Positions 14,401 to 23,548 of a DNA stretch of 64,000 nt are shown piece after piece. The stretch spans positions 2,480,501-2,544,500 of the forward strand of contig NC_087385.1 in NCBI RefSeq assembly GCF_963675165.1, given 5' to 3'. Position 1 is the stretch's first letter, and each line of letters starts with the position of its first letter. The notes under the pieces were generated by a model. It worked only from the letters and a program-made list of their open reading frames with translations, did not search any database and had not been told where the DNA came from. The translations under genes were made by a program, and so were the position numbers. The DNA comes from Halichondria panicea. Lineage: Eukaryota; Porifera; Demospongiae; Suberitida; Halichondriidae.

Positions 14401-17400
14401 TTAATCAAGCATGCAGTAGCTTTGTAACTCTTTAGTACATGTACGTACCTGCAGCCAGTCTCCAGTCGTAAGGTGCAGCTCTAATGGAGATACCTCTTTC
14501 ATACCCGTATTTTGCAAAGTGTTGTACGAGATTGTTCATGTAACTCTTAACTGAGAACACAGTGAATTTAGCTGAGTATTCCACTGTTTTAGTTTCTCCA
14601 AACCCCGGAACCCGGACTTCAATACCAGTTTTGTTCTGATAGGTATTACTAGACTTGTCGTATCTTAACCTGCATGTTCAAAAACATGAAGCATGACGAC
14701 GATATTAACTGTTTACACACTCCAAATTGTGGCATGTTACTAGAGTAGACTCTCGCTAATCCGGCTATCTGAATTATGCCACCTCTCACCTCTATATATA
14801 CCGGTTGCTTAGTTTGGCACGGATTGCTAGCTTGATCATTACTGCACAAAACTCGCCCTGAAATGCGGCTATTCCATACACTGGTCAGTTCTGGCTGCCC
14901 TAAACTTTGGTTTATTACGGCTGGATATGACGTTTTGGGTATGGTTTAGCATATAAAATTGGAAATAGTTTATCCTCGAGACAGAACCGCAAAATTAGTC
15001 ATTAGATTAGAGGCACCACGTTTTAGCCGCGGCTATTTTCTGAAATATAGCCACCTCGCTATTGCGGCCAAACTGTACTGTCTCAAGGGTGACCGGATTA
15101 GCGAGAGTCTACTGAATATTGTTGACATACTTATATATACGATACAATAGCACAGTAGTACAACAATTTGAAAGTACATAGTACATATACTTTGGAATTC
15201 AACCTTTTATGTGGACACAAGTACCACTTATGGTGGGGTGCCATTTGTGTTAACTAAAAATCAATTGATAGTTATTTTTTTTTTTTACCTACTTAAAGCG
15301 TCAATCTTTAAAAAAAATAATTTATATAGTAGTCGATGCTTAATTAATAAAAAAGCTTCAATTGATTTAACACATTAACTGGAGAGAGGAGGTGGAGCTG
15401 CTTGCCGGAGAAGACCAGGCTGATCATTTGACTTGGACATCTCTTGCAGCTGACTATATACTGATCTATTTTATGGCATCTCAGAACATTAGTTTCAGGG
15501 TGGGTCAATTTGCCAATTTTTATCCAAAGCAGAGTTACATCTACAGCTGAGAATGACACAGCCCTGCCCATCTCATGGATTGTACTACTGTAGCTTGTGT
15601 ATATTGAACAACATAAAGTTTGACCCACCCTGAAAAATAACGTTTTGAGTCTACAAGCACATAGAGAAACTTATGTTCGTTTTGGTATCAACTCATGCAC
15701 CAACCAGCTGCCATTAAACAAACAAAAATCCGACACTGAGTGCCGATGCATCGGTGGACACTTTTTGTCTAGCAATAGACATGATGGTAATTTAGTATTT
15801 AACTGCGGTTTTACTGAAGCGCTGTACACTGTAGTGCGCAAAGGCATGCGTAATAGAACTGCCTTGAAGCAAAGGCACGTGTAGCTATAGCTATAGCTCC
15901 TTACATGTAGCCTAGCCTCGTTCCCAGGCCGGGTTTTCTTTAGGATGGTGAAAAGTACGCTAGTTATCAACCTAACGTTATTTTAGAGACAACTTGGCTT
16001 GGGGACGAAGCTACATATAGCCACATGCATGCATCGTGCAAGCTATACATTGTCTCTCTACACCCTGCTCCAATTACTGATCTTATATGAAAACAGTTAT
16101 AATTCTTACTGTAGATCCTTTGAACATATTCGTGTTCGCCATAGGAAAAGGTCGTACCAGACTCGCTTGTAGTTTCCACCTGTATTGCAGTAATCGTAAT
16201 TGCCATTTTTCTCGTCCAGTTGCGACCCACCAAAACCTGGAACTGTAAACAGTATGAACGTGATCTCTGTGCTACTCTTCACATGCAGACAGGTCTTACT
16301 GAGTAGAATAGGAGATGATTCCAATGCAGACACTGCAGAAATGAGTGTGCAAAGTCCAACTGCACAGAGTAGTCTAGTCAAGATCCTTGTCTTATCCATA
16401 TTGCTACCATGCAATGTATCGCTCTACTGGTGCTGCTTAATGCTATAATGGTTGGTTACGTGTTTCTGGTATGTGTGCATGTACGTGTTCCTTATATACT
16501 AGTCGTACACCACATTCACCTTGGACACAAACTGCACATACGTAATATAGTAATAGTGATGTAGTAATAGTGGTGCGTATTATCAATAGCAGAATGTAGC
16601 AGAGAATGGAGTTGTTACTTCAGGGTATGGTGTTTGTAGTATACACATACTATTTGGGAATGGAAAGGAATGGAAAGGCATCAAAATAGTACACTTGTGG
16701 GGCGATGATACATGCAGAGTTTGTAACAGATAGTAAATGTGTAATTCATATGTCGATTTGATAAATAGTAGATGACTTTATGAACACTGCAACATCTATA
16801 TACTTAGATCCCATGCCATAACATAATGTAGAATGATTATGTGACTATATACATGCACCCAGAGCTGTAAATGTTTAGGGCTCTATAAGGAAAATTATTA
16901 TGCAAAACATGTAATTATATTGTTTCAGTTTCTAGTATAGTGAAACCCCCATTAACGCCGCCACTGCATAGGAACTTACCACGTTATTTGTGGGTGGTAG
17001 TGAGTGCCCTCTGTATCAACCCTGAATGTAAGTTTCCCCTGGAAAATTCTTCCTGAAGCTGCAGAGTGGTAATCGTATGAAACAGGAATTAATTACGAAT
17101 TAAAAACCCGGTACACGGTATCACAAAACTAATCGACTGAGATTAGCCAATACTGTGTGTTATACAAGAAAGTTAGGCCAATTTTAAGGCTCCGAAAATC
17201 TTAATTAATTACTATTATTATGCCTTGGTGCGCATGCACAAGCAAGGTATACAGTAGTGTGTGTCTGTACCTGTGTAGTCAAAAAATTAATTTTTATCAT
17301 CAGTGATATCTGTGTGTATTAGCAATTAATTTAGCCTTGACACATCCACCGAGGCATCAGCACCTGCGGCGTTTTGGTTTATGATCACCAGGATAGAAGT

Positions 17401-20400
17401 CGTACGATATGTACGAAAACCTCTTGTCGTCAGTGGATAACACCTCTTCCACGACCACACCAGCACTCAACATGTACCAACAGTCTTGAGCATCTCTGCA
17501 ATGTAGTCGTCTGGTCTCTTGGTGGGCACTCCAAACTCCTCCAGCTTCTTTAGACCCACCTCAACAAACGACCTCCTCCGAAGAGCAACCACACGCTAGA
17601 GAACAGCCAAGAACTCAGGTCTGGATTAGACTTTAATGTAAAGCAACCTTTCAGAAATGGCCACCTCTCTACTCCGCACAACGAGCAACTTTAGCAATGG
17701 AAATAACCTCCCAGAACGGGCAGCCACACCCAAAAGTAGCAGAAAATTATTGCTGAGATTGTACAATCGTGAACTTGTCCCTATATACAGTTTTTTCAAA
17801 GTTTGTATGAGCTATTATAGAATTGGCTCAGAGCATACATGTGGTTGGCAATCTAAACCTCTCAACAATGACCATGCATGTAACGGCCAAAAGGCTCAAT
17901 GGTGTCCGTTTTATGGAGGTTCCAGTGTGTAATTATTATTATACACTGTAGGTACGGCGTTTCAGTTACAAAGGTGTCTGTCACCATCACTGCTTACTTG
18001 TGATGCACGTGGGCTGCAATACAAATATAAACCGTTGATGACCTGTAATATGACTTTGAAGGACTGGTCCCCCCCCCCCCCCATGGGACATTTGTAGCAA
18101 ATACATAATTATTCTCTAACATGACCAGTATGATTATTTTAATATCCAAATTCTCTCTGAGCTCTACAAAAGTTCTGTTCTTCATCCTATAGATGAATAT
18201 TTCTATGTAGCTTCTAAGCACGTACCTAATGTTTGTGCTCTAATTTGACTACAAATGTTTCGTTTATAGAGCTGCTAAATTAGTTCAAAGCCTCTAACAA
18301 TTGCTCCAGTTGCTCCATGCTTCCACAACCTCGGGCTCCGACGATCTTGGCAATATACTTAAGTACTGCTTTATCGCTCAGAATGTCTTGGTGATCAACG
18401 GAGTCAAACTCTTTGCTCTTAAACTTCTTCCTACCTGACCACTGTGTATCACAGGCTCGTAGGCTTTCAATGTTCACTGTTCCATCACCATCTCCGTACG
18501 TTATTTTGGGTTTAGAATCTTTAATTGACGTGTACGTAAATTTCTCTGGGGTCGATTTTACCTTTTTGCCATAGTAACAATAAGTAGGGACATTAGGGTA
18601 TTTATCACTGTTGATTTGCTGCGTACCTTTGAACATAGCATAACCATCATCGTAGTTGATGCGGTCAAACAGCTTCTCGTAATCGTTGGCTGTGTATTTC
18701 CTTGAATTGGTTTCAACTAACACTTTGTCTCCAAATAATGAAGGTTTAGGCAAGAGCCATGCAGTGCTTTCAAATGTACGGCCAAACGGTACTAATATAC
18801 TCCACGATGCACACTTAGGAGCGTAGTGTTTGATAATGGGTGATTTTTTTATTAAGAATATGAGAGTTTCTGAAAGTTCTTCACATTTAAGTGGAGCAGT
18901 TTTCTTGTTTGCTAACACCGGTTGAATTGTCTTGATTGCCCCACCCCAAGGTGTCCCTAGGGTTATCCAGGCTTTGATATGCTTCTTCTTCCAGGATTTA
19001 TTGATTCCTGAGTAGCTAGTGAGAAAGTAGTGAGACACCAGTCCCCCCATACTGTGTGCTACGATGGTTACCCGTTGGCGATTTGCCTTACGCATCTCTT
19101 CAATTAAGCCTTTCACCTCCTTGAAATAGCCTGTCCTATCCAGCTCATCTACACATACATGTATAATGTCATGATTTTTTGTAACTGCATGGTTTTTGTC
19201 ACCCTTGTTGAGCTATGCATGCTATGTTTGTGTAAAACATTAGTTTTAGAGTCTATTAGATACGTACCTGCAGCCAGTCTCCAGTCGTAAGGTGCAGCTC
19301 TAATGGAGACACCTCTTTCATAACCGCATTTGGCAAAGTGTTCTACGAGATTCCTCATGTACTTCCTTTTGATTTTCTTGACAAATACAGCAGTGTCTTT
19401 GACTGAGTATTCCACTGTATTAGTTTCTCCAAACCCTGGAACACGGATTTTAACGCCAGTTTTATTCCGATAGGTATTACTGGACTTGTCATATCTCAAG
19501 CTGTATGTTTAAAAACATGTATAATTATGTACATTATGTTGTATAGTACTGTATTGCGGGATAATTTTCAAGGGCTAATATTTTCGCCAATTTCAAACCA
19601 AGCCGCGAAATTTTCAGCCGTGAAAATGGATGTTCAATGTATGAGTCCACTAAAAAAACTAGCTATCCTCACAAAATTAGACCCCTCCCCCACTATACAG
19701 TTGTTTTACATGCAGTATACGTATGCTTGATGTACCTTTATAATTATGCGACTCTTACAAAGAACTATCTATATGTGTACATACATGTACATCCTGTTAT
19801 AATAATAATACCTTAGATCCTTTGCACAGTTTGGTGTCATCTGGATATCGTACCAAACTTTCTGGTAACGACCATGAGTCCAGCAGGTATCTGGTCGATA
19901 GCCTTTAGTTTTCTCGTCCAGTTGGGACCCACCTAAACCTGGGACTGTTATAACAGTATTGGCGTGATCTTTGTGTACTACACTTTACAGACAAATCTTA
20001 CTGAGTAGAATTGGAGATTTGTATTTTTTCTTGGCAGCCACTGCAGAAAGTATGAGTGTGCACACTCCAACAACACAGAGTAGTCTAGTCAAGATCTTTT
20101 TCCTATCCATTATGCCTCGGTGTTACAGGTGCTACTTAAAACGTCACCCGTTTTTGGGGTTTTATATAGCTATACTTGTGTACACATACTGTTGCAGTGA
20201 AGGTGATATATATGGCTTTAAATCCTAGGAAATAGTGGTTGTTTTCAGGGTATGGTATAGTGAAAGTTTCTGTTTTTTAAGGAAATGCACAGGACAGTAC
20301 AAATGTTGTGTATGGAAGTCAAAGAAAAAACTCTGCTAACAAATTCCATAGAATAGCGGTGGCAACCACAGACTGTGCTCTATTTTTCTGTGGTTGAAAA

Positions 20401-22515
20401 ATGTGTTGGTTATTATGACTTTCAGTTCCTAGGAAATAGTAGAGGTGTTGTTTTCAGGATAATTATGGTGTATTGAACATGTTTTTACAAAAACAATTGA
20501 GACACTGCAATATTTTTTGTATGGAAACCATAAATATCAAAGGAAAACTCTGCTAACAAATGGCATAGAATAGCGGTGGCAACCACAGACTGTGCTTTAA
20601 TCGCATGGTTGGAAAATAGAGCACTGCACATGTATTAATTATTATGTGTGCATGTGTTTCGCCATGTTCTATGCATGGTTGCAAGGCGAGTATACAGTTT
20701 AAGTAATTAACTTGAGGTGCTTTTTATTAGTTGGTTGGTTGGTTTGTTTGTTTGTTCGTTGTTTGTTTGTCTGTCTGTGTTTTCTGAGTCTGCTCACCTG
20801 ACTGTCGTAGCGCTGCCTTTACAGCATGGATAGCCTCAACACAATTTCCAACGTTTATTTAACGCCCACACAATTTCCCCACTTGAAACGTACGTGAATT
20901 TGTGTAAAAAATGTTTTGCTTGACACCCTTATAGTTTGTAGAGTCATCTAATTTAAGGATTTGATGTGCGGTAGTTTTAAAGGATAGGTTGCATGTGCAC
21001 TTTATGCATGCATGTACCCATCCTTTCCACCAAATCCTGGATATTTCAATATTATGTCAAGAAAAAGAAGAACTAGATAATTATAGCAATCTTTACGCTT
21101 TAGTCGAGTATTTCTATGTACATGTGCCTACAACACTGTAAATGCTTCTCTGAGTACGTAATTTATGAAACCCTGTCACTTTGCAATATTGATTCGTAAG
21201 CTTTTATCCCTTAAGCGGCTGAGGTAATCTCTTTATAGAGTCTGAGAAGTAGGTACTTTAATATTACTTTCATTGTGTAGACTGTGTCGATTTGTGTTTG
21301 TGTGGACACAAAAATGAGCTGTTTGAGCGAACTAGACATTTTCATGGACTTCTTTTAACTGTTAATGAAACAGCTAGCAGCTAGTGGAGATGTATAACTC
21401 CGTTATTATCTTCATGCAGGCACATTTACAACCCTCTTGTGAGTCTTGGCTATGGCAAAATGACGTCTCAGTTTGCTGTGTTTCTCTTCTCTGCATTCTT
21501 TCATGAGGTGAGTGTCCACACTCATACAAGTATTAATTGGTGAGTATTTGAGTTTTCAGTCTGAGTATGAAATAACTATACTTAAACTTATGTTCACAAT
21601 AACATAGCCAGATGAGCATAAGCTTGCAAAAGCTCAAATTACTTCATTTAAAACATGTGGTTGTTCGGTAGTTTTACACGCATATGTCCATGTTGTATTT
21701 TAACAGCCGTTCATATTCTTTGTATGCACAGTACTTGGTGAGTATCCCACTTCAAATGCTGCGCCCTTGGGCATTTGTCATGATGGTATCACAGGTAAGT
21801 AAATGGCATACATACCTGCGTACACATGTCTAGTTGATTGCCTGCTGCCTCATACTTACATGCACTGAACTACATGTTATTGTACATAATTATATACTCG
21901 TAATGCTGTGTTTTACTGTTCCATCCAAACTGCCTTTAAATTAATGAATCTATGTGCAGTTTGCATGCATATACGCATTCCATATTGTAGTACAGTATAT
22001 ATATATATATATAGTATACGTACGTATGCGTATACGCATGAAAAGCCTCGCACAGATTTGTATTTTAAGTAAAAGAGTAGAGTTGATGTGAGACTCGCTA
22101 GAGAGTAGAGAGCGAGATCTGGATGCTATAAATTAGTAAGTATAGCAAGACATGGCCTTACATAATAATATAGTGTCGCTGGTCGTTGTTGGCTTTGTCC
22201 ATGCGAGACTCTATAGTGTAGCTACCGGTAGCTCTAGCTAGTACAGTACGTAGCTCCCAAAATCAATTTGTACTCTGGAGGCGAGTAGCCGTTAGGAGTC
22301 TCGTCTGAGGCTCCCTGCACCATTCGGCCAGTTAAATATTAACCAAAAGTAGCCACCACACGTGACATACATACAAAGGTTTTTTCTGAGATGCGATACA
22401 GTATTAGTTGCCTTGCGCTAAGATGCTCGGCAATTGTACATGTACGGAGTCATGTATCTTAATTTCTACCTCCACCACTCACACCCATGCACGTACAGTT
22501 TCACGTCAGCCTACC

Positions 22516-22547
<32 letters not shown>

Positions 22548-22739
22548 GCCACGTTGCAGATACCTCTGGGCCTGCTTACAAACCTCCCATTCATGAGGGG
22601 ACAAATTGGCAACATTATGGTGTGGATTGGCATTGTCTTGGGACAGCCCCTGGCAATTCTCATGTACCTACATGACTACTACTGGATTCACTGGGCCCCT
22701 TTAGAAGATTCAGTAGTCAATGCAACGAACTTTATGTAA
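2449..22739 (+). CDS. DGAT1: Diacylglycerol O-acyltransferase 1
   Basis: MBOAT-family ER enzyme that makes triacylglycerol from diacylglycerol and acyl-CoA. Exons: 2449-2606, 4273-4360, 4794-4834, 4901-4983, 5458-5510, 5699-5801, 6123-6230, 6517-6570, 6624-6727, 6979-7104, 7363-7541, 21420-21507, 21732-21794, 22560-22739. They total 1428 nt, 475 residues, close to human DGAT1 (488). Seen: [31 protein letters not shown], the FYxDWWN motif as FYGDWWN, the active-site His in SAFFHEY, and the C-terminal [14 protein letters not shown]. All phases join without a break. Introns 1-10 are mostly short, whereas intron 11 (7542-21419) is 13.9 kb and holds three phospholipase genes on the other strand. 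A (CA)n tract lies 13 bases before the last acceptor. Exon 3 (41 nt) is the least certain border. Confidence 0.93.
3790..4195. repeat. Long foldback (MITE-like) in DGAT1 intron 1
   Basis: The two halves are imperfect inverted copies of each other. Left-arm phrases such as CACTTGACCTTAGC, GGATTTCTCC and CAGAAGCAGAGATAC return in reverse complement on the right as GAGAAATC, GTATCTCTGCTTCTG and GGTCAAGTG. The arms are roughly 170 bases with a short centre near 3955-4015. No coding capacity. A core related to these arms recurs in the hairpins at 10684-10836 and 15493-15640. Confidence 0.65.
5215..5422. repeat. MITE, TACCGTATTACTAGAATG family, copy 1
   Basis: A 208-base element in DGAT1 intron 4. 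Its outer ends are worn (TACCGTATTTTAC...TTATTTACGGTA), but the interior (GCAAGCGTTGATCACTTC, GATCCTTGCCAGAACGCAAT, TTGGCTCATTCGCAAAGA) matches the copies at 23156-23365, 29449-29669 and 50171-50363. Confidence 0.65.
7542..8036. other. 5' part of giant DGAT1 intron 11
   Basis: Starts with a good donor (GTGAGC) directly after the codons for the HRWASR region of DGAT1. It runs to the stop codon of the first nested phospholipase gene. No repeat family or exon recognised. Confidence 0.5.
8037..11563 (-). CDS. PLA2G15: PLA2G15/LCAT-like lysosomal phospholipase, nested copy A
   Basis: Predicted secreted or lysosomal phospholipase A/acyltransferase. Exons: 11563-11464, 11406-11274, 9310-9090, 8866-8037; 1284 nt, 427 residues, similar to human PLA2G15 (412). 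The ATG at 11563 opens a signal peptide of about 25 residues ([17 protein letters not shown]...). Seen in order: [12 protein letters not shown] near the mature N-terminus; [22 protein letters not shown]; the lipase elbow VAHSMGGL with its Ser nucleophile; [21 protein letters not shown]; the acidic motif GDGDGTVN, whose Asp is the expected acid; and DHKGIL, whose His completes the triad. The first intron is only 57 nt. All phases join with no stops. It lies antisense inside DGAT1 intron 11 and is the most 5' copy relative to DGAT1. Copy B is its closest relative. The mammalian PLA2G15 and LCAT split cannot be resolved here. Confidence 0.9.
9385..9724. repeat. Tc1/mariner-like MITE in copy A intron
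   Basis: The right end reads CCGGATTAACGAGAGTCTACTG, an inverted version of the CAGTAGACTCTCGTTAATCC terminus. The left end is degraded. The interior matches the copy at 14745-15114 over most of its length, so it was present before copies A and B duplicated. Confidence 0.6.
9893..10487 (-). repeat. TGCCTCGGTG-type dispersed element (reverse orientation)
   Basis: About 590 bases in copy A's intron 3. Read on the minus strand it starts TATGCCTCGCAAGTGAGG, then TATACGGTAGTGTG and a GT/GTCT-rich tract, then GGATCAATGAAGTG, and ends near CCGAGGCATCAGCACC. The same order of blocks is found at 59475-59963. No protein is encoded. The subterminal TGCCTCGGTG/CACCGAGGCA pair is inverted, which hints at a DNA-element origin, but the true ends are uncertain. 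Confidence 0.6.
10684..10836. repeat. Foldback hairpin CAGGGTGGGTCAA family, copy 1
   Basis: Arms CAGGGTGGGTCAA and TTGACCCACCCTG lie about 125 bases apart, with TCTCAGAAGCAGAGTTAC inside. It is repeated, with small changes, at 15493-15640 in copy B's intron, so it duplicated with the gene. Confidence 0.6.
11975..12130. repeat. 40-bp minisatellite, about 3.9 copies
   Basis: The unit begins CAGTAGAAGGAGTTCTCAGC and ends ACACTTGYCAG; it starts at 11975, 12015, 12055 and 12095. The copies are almost identical. It lies about 410 bases upstream of the copy A start codon and has no counterpart upstream of copy B. Confidence 0.85.
12257..12380. repeat. 62-bp direct duplication
   Basis: Two adjacent near-identical blocks, each with ACATAATTATAC, an A-run, then ACAAGTACAGATTTTACTCC and TGTTCATGCATSCAAAG. 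They differ mainly in A-run length (slippage). Confidence 0.75.
13403..16399 (-). CDS. PLA2G15: PLA2G15/LCAT-like lysosomal phospholipase, nested copy B
   Basis: Same family and predicted role as copy A. Exons: 16399-16300, 16242-16110, 14669-14449, 14238-13403; 1290 nt, 429 residues, phases all consistent. The ATG at 16399 gives the same signal peptide as copy A, with one E-to-D change at residue 2. The triad motifs are intact: [15 protein letters not shown] and DHKGIL. It differs from copy A mainly near residue 330, where the text before DPIKNVKP is rewritten and two residues longer (KKIKGEEE). Introns are alignable with copy A, including a MITE and a hairpin, so this is a fairly recent tandem duplicate. 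It is antisense within DGAT1 intron 11. Confidence 0.9.
14745..15114. repeat. Tc1/mariner-like MITE in copy B intron
   Basis: Both termini are visible: AGTAGACTCTCGCTAATCCGG on the left and its inverse CCGGATTAGCGAGAGTCTACT on the right. It is the duplicated counterpart of 9385-9724, with a better-preserved left end. Confidence 0.7.
15493..15640. repeat. Foldback hairpin CAGGGTGGGTCAA family, copy 2
   Basis: Duplicate of 10684-10836 in the matching intron of copy B, with the same CAGGGTGGGTCAA/TTGACCCACCCTG arms. Confidence 0.6.
16400..18279. other. Spacer between nested copies B and C, repeat-rich
   Basis: Upstream DNA of copy B (similar to that of copy A as far as about 16920), then several worn repeats. 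A terminus TAGTGAAACCCCCATTAACG lies at about 16938. A short copy of the TGCCTCGGTG element is at 17221-17377. A mariner-like segment at about 17640-17932 ends GTTTTATGGAGGTTCCAGTG, related to the palindrome at 23922-24020. No exon recognised. Confidence 0.5.
17221..17377 (+). repeat. TGCCTCGGTG-type element, short internally deleted copy
   Basis: Starts TGCCTTGGTGCGCATGCACA and ends CCGAGGCATCAGCACC. It keeps both ends of the family seen at 59475-59963 with the middle missing. Confidence 0.6.
18280..20110 (-). CDS. PLA2G15: PLA2G15/LCAT-like lysosomal phospholipase, nested copy C
   Basis: Third paralogue. Exons: 20110-20002, 19944-19812, 19500-19268, 19148-18280; 1344 nt, 447 residues, all phases consistent. 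The ATG at 20110 opens the signal peptide [17 protein letters not shown]. Core motifs are kept: [21 protein letters not shown]-like text as [34 protein letters not shown], and a DHQDIL form around the expected His. It is more diverged than A and B. It has an extra stretch of about 26 residues between VLANK and [12 protein letters not shown] (two Cys, a hydrophobic IFLIKK core) and lacks the segment that precedes DSIKN in copy A. Its introns are much shorter than those of A and B. Confidence 0.88.
20226..20640. repeat. Two-copy direct repeat, about 200 bp each
   Basis: Both halves hold CTAGGAAATAGT, GTTTTCAGG, ACTCTGCTAACAAAT and then CATAGAATAGCGGTGGCAAC with CACAGACTGTGCT. The copies start near 20226 and 20446. 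It lies upstream of copy C, inside DGAT1 intron 11. Confidence 0.7.
20641..21419. other. 3' end of DGAT1 intron 11
   Basis: No coding sequence seen. It includes a GTTTGTTTG-type simple stretch near 20740-20770 and ends in the acceptor TTCATGCAG before DGAT1 exon 12. Confidence 0.5.
22519..22547. repeat. (CA)n microsatellite beside the DGAT1 last acceptor
   Basis: About 14 CA units end 13 bases before the start of exon 14 (22560), in the place normally taken by the polypyrimidine tract; on the coding strand the tract reads CACACA. Confidence 0.9.
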
Positions 22740-23548
22740 TGACGTGGCAGCTTTAATTTCAAATTGAGTGTGTGATTTCCCTTAAGTTTGAGTTTCATTG
22801 CTACAGTTATGTAATTTTTATATTGCATGGTGTTCCCCATTTATTCTTGATAGTTTATTTTCATAATCACAAAAACATGATTTAGTATCTAGAGGTCAGA
22901 GGTCAATAGTTGGTTTGTCTTTGAATTTTCTTGCTGATCTTTCACTAGACCGAAATTTCATGTGATTGCCATAGAGACTGAATTCATAGTTGTGTACACA
23001 AAAGGAGAATACAGAATTGGCCTTGGGAATAGCTATCACATGTGGAAGGAAAAAAGCAAACATAAATTAATGCATCTTGCATGCATGCACAATAATTATA
23101 ATTATTACCGTGCAACACGAAATACGTAACTATAACAGTGATACCATGCATAATTATTACTAGAATGTTTTGCGAGCATCAAGCATATGCGAACTTTGCG
23201 AGCTATAGCGTTGATCACTTCACAAAAATAATATCGCAAAAGCTAAACTATAGTACTGTATGGCATTTAATGACCACGATCCTTGCTAGAACGCAATTAA
23301 CAAAGGGCCAAATGTTCTGGCTCATTCGCAATTAAGGTTTTTCACCTGCAAAACATTCTAGTAATGTATGGTTAAGAGTGCGATATGGGATTATAGCACG
23401 AGTAACAAGCAATATAATATGGCAAGGCTTCTAATTGGCACGAGGCGTATTCCTGATTTTGCCAATGGTGCTGAAAACTGTGAAAAGTGATACTGTATAT
23501 CGGGTTTCGAATATGCGAGATTTATCGATTGTAAATGACATTGTACAA
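22740..23548. other. Tail-to-tail spacer DGAT1 / POP4
   Basis: Contains the 3' ends of the two convergent genes and one MITE (23156-23365). No further coding evidence. Confidence 0.5.
23156..23365. repeat. MITE, TACCGTATTACTAGAATG family, copy 2
   Basis: Terminal inverted repeats TTACTAGAATGTTTTGC and GCAAAACATTCTAGTAA, with the shared interior (GTTGATCACTTC, GATCCTTGCTAGAACGCAAT, TGGCTCATTCGCAA). Confidence 0.8.
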
